Source: JBDSGC01 sp046594105 (GTDB lineage: Bacteria > Acidobacteriota > Thermoanaerobaculia > Gp7-AA8). From it: a stretch of DNA of 19,666 bases. The notes below the pieces were generated by a model, which was not told the origin of the DNA, did no database searches, and was given only the letters and a program-made list of their open reading frames with translations. Of the stretch, positions 6,661-12,567 are shown piece by piece; position 1 is the stretch's first letter, and each line of letters starts with the position of its first letter. The position numbers and the translations under genes were made by a program. The stretch lies in assembly GCA_046594105.1 (NCBI GenBank), contig JBKJQB010000006.1:1-19666 (forward strand), in the 5' to 3' direction.

Positions 6661-7446
6661 ATGCCCGACGAGCTGTCGAAAGTGATTCCCTTCACCACGG
6701 ACCGTGATGCATCCGCGGCCCCTCTGCGGCTGGCCGCCGAGCAACTGGTGAAGGTGTACAAGGGGCGGAAGGTCGTTCGCGGTGTCTCCGTGGAGATCAA
6801 GCAGGGAGAGATCGTGGGGCTGCTGGGGCCCAACGGCGCGGGCAAGACCACGACCTTCTACATGATCGTGGGGTTGATCCGGCCGGATGAGGGGCGCGTC
6901 ACTCTGGGCGATGACGACATCACCCAGTTGCCCATGTACCTCCGGGCGCAGAGGGGGATCAGCTATCTCCCCCAGGAAGCGTCTGTGTTTCGGAAGCTGA
7001 CCGTCGAAGAGAATCTGCTGGCGGTGTTCGAGACCATGAGTCTCCCGCTGGCGGAGCGGACGCGCCGCACGCGCGCATTGCTCGAGGAGTTCGGAATCAC
7101 CCACATCGCGCGCAACCGGGCCTTCTCGTTGTCGGGGGGGGAACGGCGGCGGGTGGAGATCGCCAGAAGCCTGGCCATCAATCCGGCATTCATCTTGCTG
7201 GACGAGCCCTTTGCAGGAATCGATCCAATCGCCGTTTTCGAAATTCAACGCATCGTTTCCCAGCTTCGCGCGCGGGGGATCGGGATCCTCATTACCGATC
7301 ATAATGTCCGTGAGACTTTGAAGATCACAGACCGCGCCTATATCATCAAAGAAGGCGAGATTTTCCGGCAGGGAGTCCCCGAGAGTCTTTCTGCAGACGC
7401 CGAAGTACGACGGATTTACCTCGGCGAATCCTTCAATCTGCTCTGA
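6661..7446 (+). CDS. lptB: LPS export ABC transporter ATP-binding protein LptB
   Basis: LptB is the cytoplasmic ATPase that drives LPS extraction from the inner membrane with LptF and LptG. All ABC motifs are visible: Walker A GPNGAGKT (56-63), Q-loop near YLPQEASVF (102-110), signature LSGGERRR (157-164), Walker B FILLDEP (177-183) and the switch His in ITDHN (His214). The LptB-typical phrases FRKLTVEENL and DEPFAGIDPIAV distinguish it from amino-acid ABC ATPases. The 261-aa length is slightly above the usual 240 because of a variable N-terminal lead of about 22 residues. It follows the LptC/A-like gene, and rpoN begins 33 nt after its stop, the classical lptB-rpoN adjacency. Confidence 0.96.
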   Translation: MPDELSKVIPFTTDRDASAAPLRLAAEQLVKVYKGRKVVRGVSVEIKQGEIVGLLGPNGAGKTTTFYMIVGLIRPDEGRVTLGDDDITQLPMYLRAQRGISYLPQEASVFRKLTVEENLLAVFETMSLPLAERTRRTRALLEEFGITHIARNRAFSLSGGERRRVEIARSLAINPAFILLDEPFAGIDPIAVFEIQRIVSQLRARGIGILITDHNVRETLKITDRAYIIKEGEIFRQGVPESLSADAEVRRIYLGESFNLL

Positions 7447-7479
7447 ACGAAAGACAGCGTACCTGCTGAAGTACTGACC

Positions 7480-8934
7480 ATGGCCCTAGAACAAAAACTC
7501 CATCTAAAACTCTCGCAGAAACTGATCATGACGCCGTCGCTGCAGCAGGCGATCAAGCTGCTGCAGTTGTCGAAACTCGAGCTCCAGGAAGTCCTGAACC
7601 AGGAACTTCTGGAGAACCCTCTGCTGGAGGAATCCGCCGAGGAAGCGAAGCAGGAAGAGGCGGAAGCCGAGGCGCAGGAGAAAACGCAGACCGAAGAAGA
7701 GGCCACCGCTGCCGAGCCCCAGAAGGAAAAAGAAGAGAAGGATTCCTTCGACGAGATCGACTACGACGCCTACTTTCAGGACTACATCGAGTACGGCTAC
7801 AACCCTCGGATGGGAGAGGAACACGACGAGTTCCCCATCGAGAACACGCTCACCCGCCCCCCCAACCTCACCGATCACCTGACCTGGCAACTCGGCATGA
7901 GCGACGCCCCGCCCAAGGTGAAGGAGATCGGCCAGTTCATCATCGGCAACATCGACGAGGACGGCTACCTCCGCGCCAGCGCGGAGGAGATCGCCGCCTC
8001 CGGGGGCCACGATCCGGAGAACGTCGAGCGGGCCATCAAGGCCGTCCAGTTGCTCGATCCGATCGGCGTGGGGGCCCGCGATCTGCGCGAGTGTCTTCTG
8101 CTGCAGCTGCAGTTTCTGGAGCTCGACGTTCCTCTGGTCGAGATCATCATCCGCGACCACTGGGAAATGTTCATGCAGCGCCATTTCGTGCAGCTGGCCA
8201 AGGCCATCGGCGTGGACATGAAGTCGCTGGAGGGCATTGTCGAGATCATCAAGCACCTCGATCCCAAGCCGGGCCGCAAGTACTCCAACGAGCGGGCCAT
8301 CTATGTGGAGCCCGACGTCTACATCCACAAGGTCAGCGACGATTACGTCATCGTGCTCAACGAAGACGGCATGCCCAAGCTGCGCATCAACGGCAGCTAC
8401 CGGGCCATGCTCAATTCCATGGACTCCAAGTCCGACGGCGAGACGGTCAACTACATCAAGGACAAGATCCGCTCCGCCGTGTGGCTGATCAAGTCGCTCG
8501 ATCAGCGGCAGCGCACCATCTACAAGGTGGCCGAGTCGATCGTGAAACATCAGCGTGAATTCCTGGAGAAGGGCATCGATTTTCTGCGCCCCCTGGTGCT
8601 CCGCGATGTGGCCGACGACATCCAGATGCACGAGTCCACCGTGTCCCGCGTGGTCTCCAACAAGTACATGCACACGCCGCGCGGTCTCTTCCTCATGAAG
8701 TACTTCTTCCACAGCGGCATCGACTCCGATACCGGCGAGGACATCTCCAGCCTCACCGTGAAGAAAAAGATTCAGGGGTACATCGAGGGGGAAGACCCCC
8801 GCAAGCCGCTGTCGGATTCCAAGATCATGAAGATTCTCAATGATGAAGGGATCAACATCGCCCGCCGGACTGTGGCCAAGTACCGCGACGAGCTGAACAT
8901 CCCCTCATCGACCGACCGCAAACAGGTCTTCTGA
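7480..8934 (+). CDS. rpoN: RNA polymerase sigma-54 factor
   Basis: Sigma-54 directs RNA polymerase to -24/-12 promoters and needs AAA+ activators. The 484-aa protein has Gln/Leu-rich region I (LSQKLIMTPSLQQAIKLLQL, about 11-30), a very acidic linker (Glu-rich, about 48-88), the core-binding domain, the helix-turn-helix around HESTVSRVVSNKYMHTPRG (about 385-403) and the RpoN box ARRTVAKYR (about 461-469). All diagnostic parts are present, so it should be functional. It lies 33 nt after lptB and 41 nt before hpf. No Shine-Dalgarno is obvious before the ATG at 7480. No sigma-54 activator gene occurs in the window. Confidence 0.97.
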   Translation: MALEQKLHLKLSQKLIMTPSLQQAIKLLQLSKLELQEVLNQELLENPLLEESAEEAKQEEAEAEAQEKTQTEEEATAAEPQKEKEEKDSFDEIDYDAYFQDYIEYGYNPRMGEEHDEFPIENTLTRPPNLTDHLTWQLGMSDAPPKVKEIGQFIIGNIDEDGYLRASAEEIAASGGHDPENVERAIKAVQLLDPIGVGARDLRECLLLQLQFLELDVPLVEIIIRDHWEMFMQRHFVQLAKAIGVDMKSLEGIVEIIKHLDPKPGRKYSNERAIYVEPDVYIHKVSDDYVIVLNEDGMPKLRINGSYRAMLNSMDSKSDGETVNYIKDKIRSAVWLIKSLDQRQRTIYKVAESIVKHQREFLEKGIDFLRPLVLRDVADDIQMHESTVSRVVSNKYMHTPRGLFLMKYFFHSGIDSDTGEDISSLTVKKKIQGYIEGEDPRKPLSDSKIMKILNDEGINIARRTVAKYRDELNIPSSTDRKQVF

Positions 8935-8975
8935 GGATCGCAGGCAACTCTGGCAGCGCATCAAGGAGACCCACC

Positions 8976-9554
8976 ATGGCCACCAGCATCGTCGGACGCA
9001 ATTTCGAAGTCACCTCGCAAATCAAAGAACTGATCGGCAAGAAGCTCGACAAGATCGTCGAGAAATTGTTCGACGGCGTCATCGACGTCCGCTGCGTGCT
9101 GCAGGTCGAGAAGTACCGCAACATCTGCGAGATCCACATCAAGGGCAAGGAACACGATGTGCAGTCGGTGCAGGAGTCGGACGAGTCCATGACCGATGCC
9201 GCCAACCTCGCTCTCGATCACGTAAAGCGCCAGGCTCAGAAGCACCGCAAAACCATCCGCGATCATCACCGCAAGGATGGCGGCCGCAGCAAGGCTCAGG
9301 TCACCGACTGGACCGTCTCGGTGCTGGAACCTTCCCAGATGCGGCACGCCAAAAAGGGAGGGAAGGCTGCTCTCCCTCGCATCATCAAGACCAACAACCT
9401 GCCCATCCGGGCCATGTCCATCGAGGACGCCGCGCTGTTGCTGGACGACTCCAAGAACGAGTTCATCGTGTTCCGGGATGTCGACACCGACAAGGTCGCC
9501 GTGATCTACAAACGCCGGGACAGCAACCTGGGACTGATCTCGCCCGAGGTCTGA
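8976..9554 (+). CDS. hpf: Ribosome hibernation promoting factor, long form
   Basis: HPF binds the 30S decoding region in stationary phase; the long form dimerises ribosomes into 100S particles through its C-terminal domain. The 192-aa length is the long type. The N-terminal S30AE/HPF fold (about 1-95) starts IVGRNFEVTSQIKELIGKKL, followed by a basic, His/Lys-rich linker (about 85-110). The C-terminal dimerisation domain (about 133-190) has KTNNLPIRAMSIEDAALLL and NEFIVFRDVDTDKVAVIYKR. A strong AAGGAG Shine-Dalgarno (8963-8968) lies 7 nt before the ATG, unlike the leaderless-type starts of promoter-proximal genes here. It sits downstream of rpoN, as in many proteobacteria. Confidence 0.95.
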   Translation: MATSIVGRNFEVTSQIKELIGKKLDKIVEKLFDGVIDVRCVLQVEKYRNICEIHIKGKEHDVQSVQESDESMTDAANLALDHVKRQAQKHRKTIRDHHRKDGGRSKAQVTDWTVSVLEPSQMRHAKKGGKAALPRIIKTNNLPIRAMSIEDAALLLDDSKNEFIVFRDVDTDKVAVIYKRRDSNLGLISPEV

Positions 9555-9568
9555 GGGTCCACATGCCC

Positions 9569-9660
9569 CGTGTGGGGCGGCCGCCCTCGGCCGCCTCATG
9601 GCCAACGCACCTTGCGGAGGGACCGGGCGCACTTTGCGGCCGGGACGGCCGCACCACACG
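9569..9660. repeat. REP-doublet-like pair of inverted hairpins
   Basis: Two GC-rich arms, 9569-9594 and 9636-9660, are reverse complements of each other over about 25 bases with one or two mismatches and one indel. Each arm is itself a hairpin: GCGGCCG-CCCT-CGGCCGC (9577-9594) and GCGGCCG-GGA-CGGCCGC (9636-9652). The 41-nt middle plus arm edge carries two copies of a 12-mer, CGCACCTTGCGG (9606-9617) and CGCACTTTGCGG (9628-9639), 22 nt apart with one difference. This looks like a bacterial interspersed (REP/BIME-type) unit rather than coding sequence. It could stabilise the hpf mRNA 3' end or limit read-through into hprK. Confidence 0.65.
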
Positions 9661-9669
9661 CGCTACTGC

Positions 9670-9675
9670 TACGAT
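9670..9675 (+). promoter_or_regulatory. -10 box of hprK
   Basis: TACGAT ends 7 nt before a GTG at 9683, the spacing at which transcription would begin on the start codon itself. It lies 10 nt beyond the REP-like hairpins. No good -35 is seen at 16-18 nt upstream, where the hairpin arm lies. Confidence 0.45.
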
Positions 9676-9682
9676 AGTCCCC

Positions 9683-10756
9683 GTGCCGCAGAATCAGGAT
9701 TTCATCGAGACGACAGTCCGGTCCCTTCTGTCGCCGGATCTCGAAGATCTGGCGCTCAAGATCGTCACCGGAGACGATGGTCTGGACCGGAAGATCCTGC
9801 GACCACGGGTCCAGAAACCAGGACTGGCCTTCGCCGGCTACTACGAGTACATCAAGCCTGGGCGGGTGCAGATCATCGGCGAGTCGGAAACGAACTATCT
9901 GCAGAGCCTTCCCGGTCGATTGCGGGAAAAGCGCGTTCGCGATGTCACCGCCCTCGAGGTGTCCTGCTTCATCGTGACCAAAGGCATCACCCCGCTCGAC
10001 GAATTCAAGCAGGAGTGTGAGAAACGTTCCGTTCCTCTCTTCTCCACGCCGGCCATGTCGTCCACGTCGATTACCCGGACCACCTACTTCCTCGAGGAGA
10101 CCATGGCCCCCAGACTGACCATGCACTCGGGACTGCTCGATGTGTATGGCATCGGTGTGCTGCTTCTGGGCGACAGCGGCATCGGCAAGAGCGAGTGCGC
10201 TCTCGATCTGATCTACCGTGGTCATCGGCTCATCGCGGACGACATGGTCATCGTCAAGCGGCATCCCAACGATGTCCTGCTCGGGTACTCGAACGACCTG
10301 CTGCGCCATCACATGGAGCTTCGCGGCATCGGGATCATCGACATCAAGGACCTCTTCGGGGTGGCCTCCACCCGGGACGTCAAACCGATCGACGTGGTGG
10401 TCAAGCTCGAGAAGTGGGTCGAGGGCACGGAGTACGACCGGCTGGGAATCGAAGGGGAGACCTACGACCTCCTCGGCGTGCCCAAGCCGTACGTCCGGCT
10501 GCCGGTGGCCTCCGGGCGCAATCTGGCGCTGCTGGTGGAAGTCGCCGCGCGCAATCATCTGATGAAGCTGCAGGGCTACGATTCCGCCCGCGACTTCACC
10601 CAGCGCATCGACGAGCAGATCGCCCGGCAGGCGGCGGTCGACCCGTCAGCGCCGGTGACGGACGGATCCGGCCCGGTCACGCCGGAAATCCGGAACGTCT
10701 ACACGCGGACACGCTTCAATCCCGACGTGCTCAATCGCACCCGACGCCAGCGCTAG
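9683..10756 (+). CDS. hprK: HPr kinase/phosphorylase
   Basis: HprK phosphorylates HPr on Ser46 using ATP and removes it with phosphate, tuning PTS-linked regulation to metabolic state. From a GTG at 9683 the protein is 357 aa. It has the N-terminal domain, the catalytic-His segment MHSGLLDVYGIG (about 147-158), Walker A GDSGIGKS (163-170), RLIADDMV (about 182-189) and the signature LRGIGIIDIKDLFG (about 213-226). The frame is open back to an ATG at 9563, but those 40 extra residues (Arg/Pro/Gly-rich) are read through the REP-like hairpins, so I reject that start. The GTG has a TACGAT box 7 nt upstream and no Shine-Dalgarno. The stop TAG lies in the 42-bp repeat. HPr, its substrate, is encoded 1.5 kb downstream. 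Confidence 0.94.
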   Translation: MPQNQDFIETTVRSLLSPDLEDLALKIVTGDDGLDRKILRPRVQKPGLAFAGYYEYIKPGRVQIIGESETNYLQSLPGRLREKRVRDVTALEVSCFIVTKGITPLDEFKQECEKRSVPLFSTPAMSSTSITRTTYFLEETMAPRLTMHSGLLDVYGIGVLLLGDSGIGKSECALDLIYRGHRLIADDMVIVKRHPNDVLLGYSNDLLRHHMELRGIGIIDIKDLFGVASTRDVKPIDVVVKLEKWVEGTEYDRLGIEGETYDLLGVPKPYVRLPVASGRNLALLVEVAARNHLMKLQGYDSARDFTQRIDEQIARQAAVDPSAPVTDGSGPVTPEIRNVYTRTRFNPDVLNRTRRQR

Positions 10757-10794
10757 GCCGGCACGGCCGGCGGCGCTGGTTGCCCAAGGCTCCG
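10753..10794 (+). repeat. 42-bp dispersed repeat, copy 2 (hairpin, carries the hprK stop)
   Basis: Identical to the reverse complement of 192-233. It begins CTAGGCCGGC; the TAG (10754-10756) is the hprK stop codon. It includes the GCCGGC-ACG-GCCGGC hairpin (10758-10772) and ends GGTTGCCCAAGGCTCCG. Relative to the gene it follows, its orientation is the same as that of copy 1. It is followed by TCAAAATCCCC, not a T-run. Confidence 0.8.
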
Positions 10795-10853
10795 TCAAAA
10801 TCCCCCTCCAAGACGTCCTGCCGCGCAGGCTCCGGCCTGAGCTTCCCCCGCGA

Positions 10854-10859
10854 TACACT
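10854..10859 (+). promoter_or_regulatory. -10 box of rapZ
   Basis: TACACT ends 7 nt before the rapZ ATG at 10867 with no Shine-Dalgarno between, predicting a leaderless mRNA. A matching -35 is not evident. The 97-nt region from the hprK stop is otherwise occupied by the 42-bp repeat. Confidence 0.45.
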
Positions 10860-10866
10860 CCCACGC

Positions 10867-11733
10867 ATGCGCCGTCCGGAATACCTCGTGATCATCAGCG
10901 GCCTTTCCGGCTCCGGAAAGAGCTACGTGCAATCCACGCTTGAGGACCTCGGGTTTTACTGCTGTGACAACCTGCCCATTCAGCTCATCGAGCCGCTTCT
11001 GGAGGAAGTGGGATCGCACGAAAACGCAAACAAGGTGGCGGTGGTGGTGGATGTCCGTACCCACGACTTCGCAACGATCTTTCCGGAGTTCTACCGCGAG
11101 CGGATCCAGAAGCTCGTCCCCAACGTCGCCCTCCTGTTTCTGGAGGCGTCCAATGAAGTGCTGGCCCGACGCTACTCCGAAACCCGGCGACCGCATCCGC
11201 TGGCACAGGGCCGCCCGATCGAAGAAGCGATTCAGGCGGAGCGCGACGCGCTCACCGAGGTCAAGTCGCTGGCGCACATGGTCCTGGACACCAGTCAGTT
11301 CTCGGTGCATGAGCTGAAGGCGGAGGTCATCCGCCGCTTCAAGTTGCCGGACCAGAAAGTGGCGATGCTGGTCACCATCATCACCTTCGGTTTCAAGTAC
11401 AGCATGCCCTACAGCGTGGATCTGCTCTTCGACGTGCGCTTTCTGCCGAATCCTCATTTCGTGGAGGAGTTGAGGCCGAAGACCGGACTCGATGAAGAGG
11501 TAGTGAGCTACCTGAAGAACCAGCCGGAGTACGACCGGTTCTACGAGAAGTTGTCCGATTTCGTGGGCTACCTGCTGCCGGAGTACCAGAAAGAGATGAA
11601 GAGTTACCTCACCATCGGCATCGGCTGCACCGGTGGAAAGCATCGCTCGGTGGCCATCGGGCAGAGGCTGGGAGCGGAGCTTGCCGAGCGCGGCTACTCC
11701 GTGGAAATCGTGCACCGGGACTGCAAGCGCTGA
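10867..11733 (+). CDS. rapZ: RNase adapter/nucleotide-binding protein RapZ
   Basis: RapZ (YvcJ/YhbJ family) binds nucleotides and, in enterobacteria, presents the small RNA GlmZ to RNase E to control glucosamine-6-phosphate synthase; outside that group its role is less certain. The protein is 288 aa, the normal length. It has Walker A GLSGSGKS (12-19), the phrase GFYCCDNLPIQLI, Walker-B-like VVVDVR, the RRPHPLAQG segment, and the C-terminal GIGCTGGKHRSVAIG motif used for ligand/RNA binding. The frame is open far upstream, but homology begins at the ATG at 10867 (MRRPEYLVIISG) and a TACACT box sits 7 nt before it. The hprK-rapZ-EIIA order is common in diderms. Confidence 0.95.
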   Translation: MRRPEYLVIISGLSGSGKSYVQSTLEDLGFYCCDNLPIQLIEPLLEEVGSHENANKVAVVVDVRTHDFATIFPEFYRERIQKLVPNVALLFLEASNEVLARRYSETRRPHPLAQGRPIEEAIQAERDALTEVKSLAHMVLDTSQFSVHELKAEVIRRFKLPDQKVAMLVTIITFGFKYSMPYSVDLLFDVRFLPNPHFVEELRPKTGLDEEVVSYLKNQPEYDRFYEKLSDFVGYLLPEYQKEMKSYLTIGIGCTGGKHRSVAIGQRLGAELAERGYSVEIVHRDCKR

Positions 11734-11769
11734 GCAATGCCGTACCCGCGGAAACCGAGGTCGATCCTT

Positions 11770-11775
11770 TATGAT
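11770..11775 (+). promoter_or_regulatory. -10 box of the EIIA-HPr pair
   Basis: TATGAT lies 21 nt before the TTG start at 11797, leaving room for a leader of about 14 nt that includes the GGAGG Shine-Dalgarno (11786-11790). This contrasts with the leaderless-type arrangement of neighbouring promoters. No clear -35. Confidence 0.4.
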
Positions 11776-11796
11776 GGCGCGTTGCGGAGGTAGACC

Positions 11797-12219
11797 TTGA
11801 TTGGTGCCCTGATCGTCACGCATGGAAATCTTGCGTACGAACTGTTGAAAGCAGCTCAGAAGATTGAAGGGGAAGTGGGGATCATCGAGGCAGTGCCGCT
11901 CGAATGGACCGACACCGTCGATGAAGCGCGGGAGAAGATCCGCCTGGCCATCGAGCGCGTGGGAACCGAGGGCATCATCATCTTCACCGACATGTTCGGT
12001 GGCACTCCCAGCAACATCAGCCTCTCGTTTCTGGAGAAGGGAAGGATCGAGATCGTCACCGGAGTCAACCTTCCCATGGTCGTGAAGTTCGCCATGCTGC
12101 AGCAGGAGGCGAAGGACGTGGCCACCCTCGCTCATGTGATCAGTGAAAAGGGCTCCAAAGCGATCCGGGTGGCCTCCGATCTCCTCTCCGCCGAGCGCGT
12201 GGCGGGAGTGACCAGTTGA
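11797..12219 (+). CDS. PTS mannose-family EIIA component
   Basis: This 140-aa protein has the EIIA(Man) fold signature: GALIVTHGNLAYELLKAA with the phospho-accepting His9 in VTHG, and TDMFGGTPSNISLSFL (about 65-80). EIIA normally takes phosphate from HPr-His and passes it to EIIB. No EIIB, EIIC or EIID gene is present in the window, so it more likely acts as a signalling end point. It starts with TTG, supported by GGAGG (11786-11790) 6 nt upstream. Its stop TGA overlaps the TTG start of HPr (TTGA), so the two are translationally coupled. Confidence 0.93.
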   Translation: MIGALIVTHGNLAYELLKAAQKIEGEVGIIEAVPLEWTDTVDEAREKIRLAIERVGTEGIIIFTDMFGGTPSNISLSFLEKGRIEIVTGVNLPMVVKFAMLQQEAKDVATLAHVISEKGSKAIRVASDLLSAERVAGVTS

Positions 12220-12485
12220 TCACTCGCGATCTGGAGATCATCAACAAGCTTGGGTTGCACGCGCGCGCCGCTGCCAAACTGGTTCACGTCGCCGCCCGCT
12301 TCCGGTCGGACATCAAGATCCGCAAAGGCCAGGAAGAAGTGGATGGCAAATCCATTCTTGGAATTCTTCTCCTGGCGGCGGGCAAGGGTTCGGTCATCAC
12401 CGTCAAGGCGGAGGGCGAGGATGAAGCCGCGGCGGTGGACGGCATCGCTGCGCTGGTGGCGAACCGCTTCGACGAAAGCGAGTAG
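12216..12485 (+). CDS. ptsH: Phosphocarrier protein HPr
   Basis: HPr is the small phosphocarrier between EI and EIIA. The 89-aa protein carries the active-site motif LGLHARAA with His15, and the regulatory segment VDGKSILGILLL with Ser46, the residue phosphorylated by HPr kinase. Both sites are intact, matching the presence of hprK and ptsI nearby. The start is TTG within the EIIA stop (TTGA), with a GGGAG-type Shine-Dalgarno inside the EIIA 3' end. The terminal TAG abuts a 12-bp palindrome GGAGGGCCCTCC (12485-12496). The ptsH symbol is used by function; an NPr-type role is possible. Confidence 0.95.
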   Translation: MITRDLEIINKLGLHARAAAKLVHVAARFRSDIKIRKGQEEVDGKSILGILLLAAGKGSVITVKAEGEDEAAAVDGIAALVANRFDESE

Positions 12486-12550
12486 GAGGGCCCTCCGGCG
12501 TCCTGACTGAAAGTGGGGCTCCGTTCATGGCGCCCTCAGCCGAACTTCCA

Positions 12551-12567
12551 GCCGGTACAATGCCGGC
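12551..12567 (+). promoter_or_regulatory. ptsI -10 box inside an inverted repeat
   Basis: TACAAT (12556-12561) ends 6 nt before the ptsI ATG at 12568, with no Shine-Dalgarno. It is framed by GCCGG (12551-12555) and CCGGC (12563-12567), which are reverse complements. This 17-bp interrupted palindrome could be a repressor site over the -10 or a small hairpin. No good -35. Confidence 0.4.

Noticed and set aside
7504..8712. 402-aa minus-strand open frame
   Set aside because: Exactly antisense to rpoN. It is Leu/Asp/His-rich in the way expected from the reverse of a GC-rich coding strand.
10753..10794. 42-bp repeat as an intrinsic terminator
   Set aside because: The stem is good but no U-tract follows either copy, so I kept it as a repeat only.
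10753..10794. 42-bp repeat as an integron attC or phage att site
   Set aside because: No GTTRRRY/RYYYAAC core sites, and no integrase or cassette genes in the window.
10195..10866. Upstream extension of the rapZ frame
   Set aside because: It overlaps hprK out of frame and translates to Arg/Gly/His-rich sequence; RapZ homology starts at 10867.
10795..12135. 446-aa minus-strand open frame
   Set aside because: Antisense to rapZ and EIIA, both of which have full family motifs.
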